A DNA stretch of 64,000 bases. Origin: Dactylis glomerata. Taxonomy: Eukaryota > Streptophyta > Magnoliopsida > Poales > Poaceae. Where the stretch lies: the NCBI GenBank assembly GCA_007115705.1, contig QXEO01000339.1:8086518-8150517 (forward strand). Direction: 5' to 3'. Positions within the stretch are counted from its first letter, which is position 1. Each line of letters begins with the position of its first letter. The notes under the pieces were generated by a model. The model did not search any database, was not told the DNA's origin, and was given only the letters and a program-made list of their open reading frames with translations. The position numbers and the translations under genes are program-made. This document shows positions 34,100 through 45,092 of the stretch, in pieces.

Positions 34100-34775
34100 T
34101 CTTTATAGATCTTTCTATCTATCAACTGTACATACAATGATAGAGCTCTCTCTTATATAGGCTAAGGGGATAGAAGGATAAGACTCACTTAATTAACGCT
34201 AAACGTGGGGATTGACTTGGCCTAGTCATACCACAAAAGTGGGCTCCAACAGGAGGCCCAAGTTTCCCAACACCCCTGGTTATTATCCGTATATCCATGT
34301 CTTAAAACACCGAAAAACCCAATGGAAACAATATGAAGAAAAAGTACATGGTATACTTTTGCTATGTTGCACGAATTGTCTGGTTAAAAACCTCACATGA
34401 AAAACTTCATAAAAACTCACTAAGGGAAAAAGAGTACAATTCACTTAACCATCAAATTAAGTACTCAGTCATCGATATCGATATTTAGGGACGACTTTGT
34501 GAAGATTCTCCCCCTAAACCTTGCATCTCCGTAAGCCTCATCATACCAATTCCACGTACACATCTCTCAAAAAAAAAAGATACTGGTAATGACTCAGTGA
34601 ATATATCAGCACGATTTTCACATGATTTAGTGTGCAAGATTTTTTACTTAGTTCATCTTTTGCAATTCATGTGCATAAAAGAATTTGGGGTCATATGTTT
34701 AGTAAGATTGCTCTTCACATAACTTTTCTGCATTTGTGTAACACAAGCGGCGTTATCTTTATAGATATGGTGGGC
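34100..34775 (-). pseudogene. Copia retrotransposon 3' remnant (RNase H tail and LTR part)
   Basis: The minus strand from about 34770 reads YKDNAACVTQMQKSYVKSN and then, after breaks, NRADIFTESLPVS near 34590, the C-terminal RNase H motif of Copia polyproteins. It continues with the usual post-RNase H tail. Stops and frameshifts are frequent. Sequence down to about 34100 is probably 3' LTR, but its end is not clear. Confidence 0.65.
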
Positions 34776-34861
34776 GTTTGTTTGGTGCTAAGCCCACATG
34801 TCAGCTAGATGTGGCCGATCATCCGTCGAAGTCATACACACTCACATGATGCTTCATATAG

Positions 34862-34884
34862 TTTATGTGAGTACAATTGATTTT
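34862..34884 (+). repeat. Left copy of a 23-bp direct repeat
   Basis: TTTATGTGAGTACAATTGAT plus TTT. Repeated at 37054-37076 with one change. The two copies bracket the Harbinger derivative and the GC-rich segment. Confidence 0.75.
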
Positions 34885-35017
34885 AGCAAAATAGTGAGCT
34901 ACCACCGGTGGTAGCTATGCACGGTCATCCAGCCATTGAATCCATCTATAGAGTGTTTTCCACCGCACATCAAGCTTACGGCCTTAGGCTGGTGCCAACG
35001 CGGGCGGTAGCGTGGGC

Positions 35018-35262
35018 GCTACCGCCCGGCGAGAGGCGAGAGGCGGGCGAGAGGCGGGCGGTAGCGGAGCGGCGGGCGCCGGCCCCGTCGCCCGGCGATA
35101 GCGGGCGATATCGCCCGGCCGGCGCCCGCGCTAGCGGGGCGATAGGGGGCGAGAGGGGGGCGCGACGGGGCGATAGCGGGGCGGGGCGTTGGCGGGGCGG
35201 GAGCGGGGCGATAGGCGGGCGGGAGGCGGGCGATAGCGGGGCGGGAGCGAGGCGGTAGTGCC
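35018..35262 (+). repeat. G-rich low-complexity block
   Basis: Irregular repeats of GGCGATAGCGGGGCGGGAGC-like words, with many runs of three to six G on the plus strand. This gives G-quadruplex potential. Long ORFs on both strands here are composition artefacts. Confidence 0.85.
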
Positions 35263-35379
35263 AACGGCTAGCTGACGTGGCGAGCTCTGATTCGTCCACA
35301 TCAGCTAGCCGTTGAGGTATCCGTTGGAGCTCAAAAAAATTCGAATTTTTTTGCAAAAAATTCCAAATTTCATCCCCAA

Positions 35380-35395
35380 CCCCCTATAAATACCC
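35380..35395 (+). promoter_or_regulatory. TATA box of the Harbinger derivative
   Basis: CCCTATAAATACCCCC about 75 bases before the ATG at 35466, followed by a pyrimidine-rich leader. Confidence 0.5.
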
Positions 35396-35465
35396 CCACC
35401 TGGTTTCAGTCATTCCACACCCCACTTCATCTCCTCCACTCTCCATTTCCACTCCTCTCGACGCC

Positions 35466-35561
35466 ATGTCTTCTAGCAGCAGTTCGAACTCCAGCGACGG
35501 AATGGAGGGTGATATGATCGATGCATTCCAGGCGGAGTATGAGGAGGCGATTTTTATGTAA
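35466..35561 (+). CDS. Residual 31-codon first exon of a Harbinger transposase
   Basis: Reads MSSSSSSNSSDGMEG and then DAFQAEYEEAIFM and stop. The poly-Ser start followed by an acidic stretch resembles the amino terminus of grass Harbinger proteins. It stops at an apparent deletion joint, after which the element's 3' tail follows. Probably not functional. Confidence 0.5.
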   Translation: MSSSSSSNSSDGMEGDMIDAFQAEYEEAIFM

Positions 35562-35803
35562 TTTTTTCAAATAATGTAATCGGTAACAATTTTAGTTGAA
35601 TAAAATAATTTTCTTGCATTATTTTGAATGTTGTAAAAGAGAGGAGAGAGAAAAGCTGATGTGGAGGAGAGAGAAGTGAGAGCTGGCACTATAGCCCGTG
35701 CACTGGCACCGTGGGGGTGAGAGTGGGGTGAGAGTGAGGGTAAAAGCTGACGTGGCGAGGCTATAGTGGGGTGAGAGTGGGTGATGCACTGGTACCAGCC
35801 TTA

Positions 35804-37194
35804 GTCTATTCCGTCTCTCCGCCAGACTCAAAACCACCCGCACGGTCTCTAAAAATAAAAATAAAAAAATCTCTCTCCCACCCACTCGACACGGGAGACA
35901 CCGACCACGACCTCCCCCGCTCCCCCTGGCGCCGGTCGAGCGCCGCCCGCCGCCATCGGCACCCACCCCGAATCCCACCGCCCTCGCCTCCGGAGCCTCC
36001 TCAGCTGACCGGGATCCCCACCGTTCTCTGCGCCGCTCGAGCCGCCCGGGGGCACCACAACCACCGGCGTGAGACCACCCCGCCCCCTTCCTGCTCGAGG
36101 TTGCACTACCCCGTCCCCATCCTGCTCCAGGAGTTGAAGAGGGTTCTGGCCGGCCGCGAGCGTGGACGGATGGCGGCCCTCCCCTCCTTTTGCCACGCCG
36201 TGCGCGGGCGTGGTGTACGGCGTCGCCAGCATCTTTGATGCGGAGCCGCCGCGGCGTTCCGTGCAGTGACCGCACCTCCAGGCGCGCGGCTTCGTCGTGG
36301 TGTTGTCGCGCGGCTTCTAGATGGAGGTGGCACTCAAGACCTCGATGTCCCCGTCCGTGGGCATGGGCAGCACGTTGAGTGTTTGAGTTTGCTCCTTTTG
36401 CTATTTTCTCCTGGATTTGCTTCACACCTTCTAGTTTCCGATCTGGATCGATTTGTTTTGCCTTTTGAGCGAATCAGGTGCACGTGATTTTACATAGTAC
36501 ATGGTGTGTTCATCCAGATCCAACTTGCTAATTTGGTCTAATCTTTCATTTTCCATGCTTTCAGAGGCACATCGATATTTATTTTTTCCTATCGTGTATG
36601 GATTCAGATGTACTATTGGTTTCAGCTTCAATAATTTTTGGATACAAATGTGCGGTAGTCCCTTCCTCATTCAAATTAGTTTGCTTCAAATTAGTTTTTT
36701 AAGATCCACTGGTTCTAATATAGAAAAAAGATCTAGTGGTTCTTCCATAAAAAAAATTCCCAAATTATTCACAGATTTGTCGAGATTTTTTATTGGATAT
36801 CTAAAGCATCCGGATTTTCGATTCAATCTCGAATGATCTGTAAAATTCGCCTTGAGCCTTTAAAAGAAAAGTATTTCCGACCGCGGCCAGCCAGTACGGG
36901 GTGTACTTTTTACAGCCTTTGCAGGTGTCATTCTTTTTTCTGAACGGACATGGCTAACGGAGCATAACGGCTGCACACATCACGAGACCACATCCGACGA
37001 TTCTAAGCCTATGCGTAGCTATCACCGGTAGTAGCAAATCCGCGTCGATTGATTTTATGTGAGTACAACTGATTTTGATATATCGTAGTAGCTTCGTGTT
37101 ACTTGACCATATTAAATACAACCTCTTGTATGTAATTTATTCTTGGATAAGTTGTATATTAGTTTTTATTATTAATTATATAAATCCTCTTATT
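35804..37194. other. GC-rich exon-like segment and AT-rich flank
   Basis: 35830-36400 is very GC-rich and opens long frames on both strands (268 codons at 35619-36425, minus) with no protein that I recognise. It looks like the 5' UTR and first-exon region of a lost gene, or gene-derived filler carried by a transposon. 36430-37190 is AT-rich with nothing recognised. A palindrome-like GCTATCACCGGTAGTAGC at about 37018 mirrors GCTACCACCGGTGGTAGC at 34899. Confidence 0.35.
37054..37076 (+). repeat. Right copy of a 23-bp direct repeat
   Basis: Partner of 34862-34884 with one mismatch. Confidence 0.75.
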
Positions 37195-38520
37195 GAGATT
37201 GTCATCAATTATCAAAATGGGGGAGATTGTAATGGTAAATTTCCCCTAAGTGTGTTTTTGTTAATTAATGACAATCCCTATGGACTAATATTTTCATTGA
37301 GCTGTTTATAAAGGATTTTTTTATAGGAATTGCTTGAAGTCCATGTGTTGGATTCAAGGCTTGGATGCCATGATGATAAAAATATATCTTAAGTATTGGC
37401 ATCAAGATGAATAGAATAGATGAATTCAATATGATCAAGAAGAAGAAATAGAGTTGTAGTTCTTGTGTAGAACTTAAGTGATCAATGCTCTAGCTTATGT
37501 GCTAAGCCAAGGAGTTTCAAGATCTTGAGAGTTTGTCTACAAGAGAAGAATTCAAGATATGGCTCTATGTCGAGGTCATGATGGTCTCATAAGTTGAGAT
37601 ATGATTGACTAAGACCTAGAGCATGCAATCATATTAAAAATTCTTTATGTGGCTCCAGATATTGTAATAGAGCATGAGAAGATACAATGTTGACCAAGAC
37701 AAAGATCAAAGAATAAATTTTAGATTGGTCAACACATGAAGCATAAGAAATGTTCCACATGTGATCAATCGATCTTGTGGTATGGTAAGTGATGAGGGTT
37801 AACTCGGCAAATGTCCTAAATGAAGAACTTAAGATCAAGGGAAGAGGGCGTCAGATGAACTCGAAGGTAAAAGATCAGACAAACTAGGCGAAACACGATG
37901 TGTGATGAGAATAAGCTGGCAATCAATCGGCGCAATTTCAATCTGTCCATGGCCGGCCTCTCTTGGCCCCTATATATAGGTGGCCAGGTCTCGAGGATCC
38001 GGTTGGGTTCAATACAAATTACACTGTTCGCTTACAATATCATCTCGTATTTTGATTACATCTATGTTTGGGCCTAACTCTCGGGCCCCAAGGGTACTAA
38101 GATAACGGGCTTTAATAACTATATCCTTGTTAGTAGCCCCCAAGATTCTATCAGAATTGTATATTCGGGTTGAATCTCAAATCTTCAAATCTTTGACTGG
38201 CAATCATTGACTTGATCAATCTTCGTCTTTTTCTCTTTCTTTAATCTCATTGATTATTTTCATATTTCTTATTTTCTCATGAGGATTTTGGTTAGCAAGC
38301 CTGGTACTTCTGATGAATCACAAAACCAGTTAATTGACTGAGCGAAAACTTGCTAACTACTTCAAACTCAAGCACCTGGACTTGAATTCGGTATCTAGCG
38401 TAACCCAACCTTTTGCCGCATTTAGGACTTACAAAGACAAGATTCTAGTATTTCCTAGGGTACCCAGTGCGTCCACCGGGATTTTTCTTCGCATCGTGGA
38501 TACGGAAATTTACTAGCAGA
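37195..38520 (+). mobile_element. Retrotransposon 3' remnant with LTR start
   Basis: ATGGGGGAGA at 37217-37226, followed by TTGTAATGG, is the polypurine tract and LTR start layout (TG at 37228) seen in many grass Copia elements. The following sequence (GTTAATTAATGACAATCCC near 37260) fits an LTR body. No second LTR, primer site or coding region is visible, and the right end is uncertain. Confidence 0.4.
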
Positions 38521-39408
38521 GTACATTCATATGCGTATACTAGGTCATGCAGGACGAATCCTGAGGTCTTACCTTCACGATCTTTGCGACCAAGTGCACC
38601 ACGGTCACAGAATAATAATTATATCAAAGATGGGCAGTCTATCTATAGAGAAGATTCTCTTTCCAACTCTAAACGTCTACATTAGCTTTAAGTCAGTTAA
38701 CACGTTCTAGATACAGCTCTGTTAAAAAAAAGGATACAGCTAATGTCATTCCAAAGCAGTCCTGGCAAGGCTCTCTTCACCTTGTTTTGAGTTAGGGCAT
38801 GTACAATGCATAGCCTCAGGGGTGCTGCCTCGCAGCTTTAGCTAGGTTCGGGTGGTCCAGTTTAGCCTTGAATAATGTACTTTTAGGGAGACAGTCTCTT
38901 CTGCAGGAGGCTGCCTCTTCAACACTAAAAATGAAGAGGGATGGAAAAAGGTGAGAAAGAGAGAATAGGTTGGACCAATATTCTTCACACCTATTGCTCT
39001 ATTTACTTTTTAGGTTTGTGCTTACGTGAAACGGTAGCATACCGCTGCCCTCATTGCTCATGCCCTTATAGGATTCAAAAGCCGACTTCCGCTGGCAAAA
39101 ACACCTTTGAGGAACAGGTGAAATTGAAATTTTCGAGCAGCCACACAATAGTTGTTAAGAAGATAGATGAAAAGTGCAAATCACTTATTTTAGTAGCACG
39201 ACTGAAATACCCTGTGAAAAGGTGTCTTGACAATACAAAACGAATGTGCATACGCACACACGGTAACATCACAAATCATGACTAACATAATGTTAGTCAG
39301 CATATTGGTCATTACAGTAGGTGCACTGAGAACTGCACTTTGTACTTTATCCTTGCGACCCAAGGGCTTCATTTAAACTTGCTCTAAAAGCAAATAAAGC
39401 ACATAATA
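38521..39408. other. Intergenic sequence downstream of the F-box gene
   Basis: Near 38795 TTAGGGCATGTACAATGCAT looks like the start of a Harbinger-type MITE, but no matching inverted end was found. The rest shows nothing definite. Confidence 0.4.
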
Positions 39409-41869
39409 CTAACAGGTTATTTTAGGCGGGAAGTAAATTTCCGCAGCTGAGCACAATCCCTTGTTGATTTTGTTCCTAAGTGAATTCTTCTGCTTCCAGG
39501 ACCCTGGGTATCTGGATGGCTTTCCAACCATGTGGTGGCAAGTCTTGCACACTGGCTTGTTATACAAGTATATGTTCTCGAGATTGATAGCTACTTCCAT
39601 AACATTTCTGATAAAACTGATGACCTTTATTTCTGTTTGAAACCCAAAGATTCTGAGCACAGCCAGATTGTGGTGTGTGAAATCAGATGCAGATGCGTCC
39701 CATCCTAATCCTTTGTCCTTCTTCTCCTCGCTAAACGCATGTTCCTCCCTCTCCCCCTCATCACATACAATTTCACATAAATGGTCCCACACCTGCACTC
39801 AAGCATACAACAAATATACATAATGAAACCGTAGGAAGAAACTTTTTTTTGTGGAAAATCAATTTGGCACATGGGTGCATATGCTCCTTTCACCGGAAAA
39901 AACGTCAAAAACTTCTGAACAAAAATTTAGCGCGTACATCTTGACATTCTATGTGCGCCGACCAAGTTTGGCGGAAACCGACTTGTTTTATGCATTGAGC
40001 GAAAGAGAAAAAAATATCACTTGCAAAGCCTTTTTAACACCAAATTTTATCTTTTTACAAACAACACAAAAAATATCGCTTTTCTGTTAAACGACTTTGT
40101 GAGCGCATAGAATGTCAAGATCTAGACGTAAAAATTTTGGTCGAAATTCTGTGGCATTTTGAAATTTGAATAAAACAGATTTTAAAAACCAGGAGCATAT
40201 ATCAGAAAGTTTAATGTGGTCCAGAAAGTTTAAACTCACTGAATTGGGTCAAGATCCATTATCTTTTTGTGATTACTTCTTTTAATGTGGTCCAGAAAGT
40301 TTAAACTCACTGAATTGGGGCAGTGCACTTGAACATATATCAGAGCCTACATATGAGGTAAGCAGAAGAGGTTTGGAGATTAGGTACAAAGACTTTACCC
40401 TGACACATAGCTCCTTAAGGCAAGGTGCACCATGTACAATGAACATTATCCAGGCCAGGTCACAATCTTCAGAAATGTTAATCAACTCGAGAATCTGTAG
40501 TCTGTGGAACACCCGCCGTAATTCTCTTGGACCTTCAGGTACAATCCAAATCTGCAAAAGATGAGAGAAAAAAAATTAAACATTAGATTAGAAGATAACA
40601 TTGATATGACAAGGGGAAGTTCTGTCAGTAATTAACAAGAATATCACCTCCACTAACCTTTTCGCTTTGAAAGTTCAGATGTAGATCGTTTATGGTGGAT
40701 TGGCCAAGGAACTGACTTAACTTGAGCATCTTGTGCCAAGAAAGAGCAGTGTTTGAGATGTTTACACTCTGCAGCAGTGGGACATGACCAAAAGATAGTG
40801 GATCATCCAGAGAGACCCAACCACTAAATTTCAAAAGTGTGAGCTTTGGTAGCCACTTCAGATCAACAATCTGAAAACAGCAGTCAACAATTTCAAGTTC
40901 ACTGAGTTGCGGGTGTTCCAACTCAAGGGAAGACAGCATGCCCATGTCACAGTACTCCAAGCGGAGGAACTCCAAACGCCTGCATATACCAAAATTTTTG
41001 GGGAATTCTGATTCAGCTAGTCTCAAATTCTGTAGCTTAAGGCTTGTGAGGCCACTGAATGCGTTCGGACATGTATAAACTAACGACATGAACTGCTCCC
41101 CGTAGTTGACAAGATCTTTATCGGTGCATATTGTACCTTTGATCCTTGTCATTATTGCGAACTCAGCAAAACAAACATTTTGTACTGCCATGGTATTTGC
41201 AACAGTCTGGCCAATGGATATGGAGTCATCTCCCAAGTAGAATTTCATGCGCAGGAGTCGAATTGTGTAAAGATTTGGACTCCTGCAACCCAGTATGCTC
41301 CTGGTTGTTTCAATCATGGTGGAATTGAGCCGAACTGCATCATATAAGGGCAACTTTTTATTTGACCCCTGGCACCTGCGCTCAAACGAATCAACGCTTA
41401 TAACAATTTTGGAGAGCATAGCAGGGATCTGCCTCCACCGTCTAGAGAGGATGCCGAATCGTGCAACATCCACAATATCAAGTCGCTCGAGGATGTCGAG
41501 CAGAATATCATCGGGCAAATTGCTCAGCCAATCATCTCCTTTCTGCATTTGGCATGGAAATAAATGAGAGTTCATCCTCTTATTACAGCTGAAAAATAAT
41601 GATTCTTTCCACAAACAGAAGCAGACTCATAATAGTCTTAATTTCGATTGCTTCCAGAAACAAATATACAATTTTTAAAATGTTCCACATAATAATACGA
41701 TTTTGATATATTTCCACCCAACACAACTATACAATCTTTTATTGTTTAAGAAACTAGGGGGAGAAAAAAAGGACAAGGAACTCACCATATAGTAGATCCA
41801 TCGGGTGCGGGTAGCACTCGCGACGCATGATTTGACCGTCGATCTGGCAGGCAGTCGCCGGAGAGACAT
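39409..41869 (-). CDS. F-box/LRR-type protein gene, four exons, 501 aa
   Basis: Minus-strand coding exons: 41869-41786, 41542-40658, 40551-40399 and 39792-39409. All introns are GT-AG and all junctions fall in phase 0, giving 502 codons including stop. The product opens MSLRRLPARSTVKSC. It has an F-box at about residues 32-75 (DDWLSNLPDDILLDILERLD, then SRRWRQIP), then leucine-rich segments (LTSLKLQNLRL, LEFLRLEYC, LSELEIVDCCF, LTLLKFSGW). F-box proteins of this type act as substrate receptors of SCF (SKP1-CUL1-F-box) ubiquitin ligases; the LRR-like part would bind the target. Length is normal for the family, and no stop or frameshift was seen. The specific substrate is unknown. It is one of two gene-like loci in the window not explained by transposons. 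Confidence 0.85.
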
Positions 41870-42094
41870 CGCCGGGCGTAAGTTGCTATCTCCTCCGAAA
41901 TCTGATGACTACCCGGGCGTTCAGTCTGCGATGGCAACCTGGAGACGAAACGCAAGGGATTTGAATTTATTCTAGGAAACTGTAGTAGATAGATAGCACA
42001 GACTCCGACCCGGAGACTGCAATGAGCTGTCGTCGATATTATTATTCTAGGAAAAAAATGTATTTGAGCTCCTTTCTTACCTGAAATTCTCTGA

Positions 42095-42420
42095 TTGCGG
42101 AGGGCGGCTCGGAAAGGAGCACCCTTTGATTGCGGACTGCGGCTCCGAAAGGAGCACCGCTCGATTGCGGATTGCAGCTCAAAAAGGAGCTGCTTCGATT
42201 CCAGATTGCAGCTCCTCTGGGAGCTGCTTATTTGGCCGAATCTACTGGAGTACCGCTCGATTGCGGATTGCAGCTCAAAAAGGAGCTGCTTCGATTCCGA
42301 ATTGCAGCTCCCAAAGGAGCTGCTTATTTGGCCGAATCTACTGGAGCACCGCTCGATTGCGGATTGCAGCTCCCAAAGGAGCTGCTTATTTGGCCGAATC
42401 TACTGTAGCACCGCTCGATC
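42095..42420. repeat. Hairpin-rich minisatellite upstream of the F-box gene
   Basis: Repeated units contain CCGCTCGATTGCGGATTGCA, inverted arms such as GCAGCTC-AAAAA-GGAGCTGC, and TTATTTGGCCGAATCTACTG. Two units of about 97 bp and one shorter unit (about 62 bp) follow one another after a diverged start at 42095. It lies 230-550 bases upstream of the F-box start codon. Frames read through it on the plus strand are repeat artefacts. Confidence 0.85.
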
Positions 42421-43014
42421 CTCATACGAGGACCGCTTGGCCGGCGACGGGGTGGCAGCGGGGCAACCGGCGCATCTCCGATCTACAATCTCTCCCCTAC
42501 TAGGTGGGGGCGGCTTGGTTGGGATCACCATTATATATGTGCAGTCTGCGGTGAAGAAAATGCTCGCGTGGATGATGGGCTAGGGCCAGGCCCAGCGCTC
42601 GCTTGCTGTCTGTGTATATGCTGCTGCAGAGTTCTCTCCTGAAAAAAAATGCTTGAGCTGCTGTCTGTCATGTTCGTACTCGGACCTCGCTCAATCCCCG
42701 TAGCCGCCGGTGATCGCCGGATGATACGGGCTGCTTGGAGAGCAACCACGCCTTGAGGAGGAAGAAGATCCAGTCATCCAGAGAAGAGCACAGGAGGATA
42801 GGACAGAGGAAGGAGAGGTTTGCGTTCTTTTCTGTTCGACGCCCCTCGTGTTGTGCGTTTTGTAGTCACCAGCCCATCGACCCAGGCCCAGCGAGGTCCA
42901 AGTACGGACATAAGCACCTGTCGTTGCCCGTTCCAATGGTGCAGAGGTCACCTACTTGCTACTCTCAAGAGGTGCTCTCCTCTCTTAAAAAATAGATAAA
43001 AACTTGAGAGCAAG
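42421..43014. other. Intergenic, nothing recognised
   Basis: GC-moderate sequence between the minisatellite and a MITE. Short frames on both strands, no recognisable protein. Confidence 0.4.
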
Positions 43015-43017
43015 GTT

Positions 43018-43283
43018 AATGGCAGAGCTAGCTGCTGGCATTGTCATGTCATCTATAGCTAGCTTATAGCCAATACATATAATAGTTGGCTACAAAACAA
43101 TTTTACTTTATGACTACATGACCCACATGACACTCTCACAAAGTACCTAGGAGCACGTGCTAGAGCTAACTCTTGCATAAGAGCCCACTTCTCTTCTCTC
43201 TCCTCTTCTCTCTCATCCAACTCATCATAAAAATAATAGTTTAATCCTTATAGCCAGCTAAGTGGACCTTATTGTACTTGCTC
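43018..43283. mobile_element. Tourist/Harbinger-type MITE, 266 bp
   Basis: Inverted ends GAGCAAGG and CTTGCTC (seven bases pairing, then a diverged extension), flanked by TGA on both sides (43015-43017, 43284-43286). The interior is AT-rich, with a CTCTTCTCTCTC tract. Non-coding. Confidence 0.7.
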
Positions 43284-43286
43284 TGA

Positions 43287-45084
43287 TGAGCACATACTTG
43301 CTAGTTGGGCAGCAGTGTGAGTGTGATTACCTTGAATGTACAATGTTCCAAGGTTGCTTCTTGGGTCTTAAGACGCTGACTCCACCCATTATTTGTAGAC
43401 TCGCAAATCTTCTTTTTTAGGGATTCAAGTAACTGAGTTGCAGAGCTTGTTTAACTGCATTTGCAGTGCTTGCTTTTTTTTTCTTTTGTTACACAACATT
43501 GGATCCAATATCGCCCTGTAACAAACATTTTTTTTACTCGAACGAGCACAATTGGCATTTAAAGAATACAAGTTTTAGAGTGATTGGCATTTTTAGGAAC
43601 CGTCCATCCACCCGATCTGACGGTAATAAAATAGACGGAACTAGACGGAACTAAACTGACGGAACCCAACGCTGCCAGAAATATGGGACCGGAACCAATA
43701 TGTGGGACCGGAACTAAAATTAATAATTGATTATATTTAATAAAGCATTACTTATTGGACGTCCGTGGTTAATCTCAGTTTAACAGCACGACCCGGCCCT
43801 TCATCTCAAGTACTGAAGGTATTCGTCCGATTGGTTCTGCACTGCTTGTAGCTCGAAGGCGTGGTCGTCGCCTACGTCTGAGTTTAACAAAGCGACCTAG
43901 CCCTTTATCTCAAGACTACTGCCTCCTCGATCAAACTGATGGCGCGTACCTGGCGATGCTCTGTACAGGCAAAGTCGTCGGACGGCCAGGTCCATTACCT
44001 TCTCCCGTGCGGAGGCCGTGGTTACCCAGTGTGGTCGCCATTACATGCCTCGCCGTTGTCACCTTCGCCTACGTGCGTCTCCCAGAGCAAGCATCCATGA
44101 ATATCATCTAGGGCTTGTCGCGCGAGGCGCTGGCCTTGTGTGTCGAGCGCACAGGTGACTTGGCGTCATCAGCGCCGCTGAGGTGAACGAACTCCGGGAG
44201 CAAGGCAAGCATGACGCTACGGCTCTCCGGGAATTACTACTTCCCTGCATGTAGGAGCACGCACAACAGCGCGTAAGGTAGCCTTGCATCGCCAGGTCCC
44301 AGCCACGCACGTGCTCACAAACATGGCCGAGCCAGGCTGCGTGCGCGCTAGCCCCGTGCGCTTGCTCTGCTTCCGCTAGCGCGTGTGTGCCTCGCCAATT
44401 TGGCCCTGCCTTTTCCCTGCGTGCCGCACTGGCCTGCACACCGCATGTCTTGCCACGATCGATTCGCCGCACATGCGCTAGCGGAAGCAGAGCAAGCGGA
44501 AGCAGAGCAAGCGCACGGGGCTCATGAACGCGTTCGCTCTTTTCCCGTACTATTTCTTCGGTCGCGCGTGCATCGATCATGCAGCGGTCGATCCCTTCCC
44601 CAGCTACCTTGCTTAACTCCACAAGCTCCGTTCAGTCTTTAGTCAGTTAATCTTCAGTTTCAGTTTTTGGTCTGTCCGTGCCCCTGTAGATGAAGCAGAG
44701 GAGGCAGCGATCTCGTTTCCGAGGCGGCGTTCGACCTGGCCACGCAGGCTTTCAACGGAGAGCGGGGCGCGCGAGTGGATCGGAGTGGATGCGAATGGGC
44801 TCGTCCCCTATAGTGTATTTTGGATCCCGATCGGTAGGGCGTTGTTTAGTCGACCGCTTCATACGGATTTGATCAAATTTATTAGGGGATTTAATCTAAC
44901 GGTCACAAAAATTTCGACTTGACGGAACTGGACGGAACATAAGTTCCATGCCAATCACCGTAAAAGAGCTCAAGAAAGAAACGCCAAGAGGGTGGAGACA
45001 GTAAAAAAATGACAGGGAAAAATAAGAGGTGCAATATAATAAGTAGGAATAAAATGGGCTACTCAGGGAATGCTTGGATTCTAA
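43287..45084. other. Intergenic, possible DNA-transposon remnant
   Basis: GTGATTGGCAT at 43580 and its inverse ATGCCAATCAC near 44948 could be the ends of a 1.37 kb element, with TTCCGTCCA words near both ends, but I could not define a target duplication. 44100-44620 is GC-rich and opens frames on both strands without recognisable protein. It ends at the TAA before the Harbinger terminus. Confidence 0.3.
44350..44522. repeat. Long inverted repeat
   Basis: The left arm 44350-44382 is the exact reverse complement of the right arm 44475-44522 once an extra 15-bp unit (GGAAGCAGAGCAAGC, duplicated in the right arm) is set aside. The loop is about 92 bases. Confidence 0.9.
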
Positions 45085-45092
45085 GAGCATCT
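45085..45092 (+). mobile_element. First 8 bases of a Harbinger terminus, cut off by element C
   Basis: TAA followed by GAGCATCT. Joined with the sequence at 61664 it reads GAGCATCTCCCGCTG, resembling the GAGCATCTCC-type ends of grass Harbinger elements. The last five bases (CATCT) are the target duplication of LTR element C. Confidence 0.55.

Larger units (their letters stand above)
34987..35800. mobile_element. Non-autonomous PIF/Harbinger element, 814 bp
   Basis: Terminal inverted repeats GGCTGGTGCCA and, reversed, GGCTGGTACCA, flanked by TTA on both sides (34984-34986, 35801-35803), the classical PIF/Harbinger target duplication. Inside are a G-rich block (35018-35262), a promoter-like CCTATAAATACCCCC near 35382 and a 31-codon ORF (35466-35561), then a short AT-rich tail. 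The transposase gene is otherwise gone, so movement would need enzyme in trans. Confidence 0.85.

Noticed and set aside
35619..36425. 268-codon minus-strand ORF
   Set aside because: Low-complexity, Arg/Gly-rich, crosses the end of the Harbinger element, and has no recognisable motif.
42095..42583. Plus-strand ORFs with repeated DCSSKRSC and similar
   Set aside because: They read through a minisatellite; all three frames are open because the units are repeat sequence.
43580..44958. Possible Mutator-like element with GTGATTGGCAT ends
   Set aside because: Only about 11 bases pair, and no target duplication could be defined, so it is not reported as an element.
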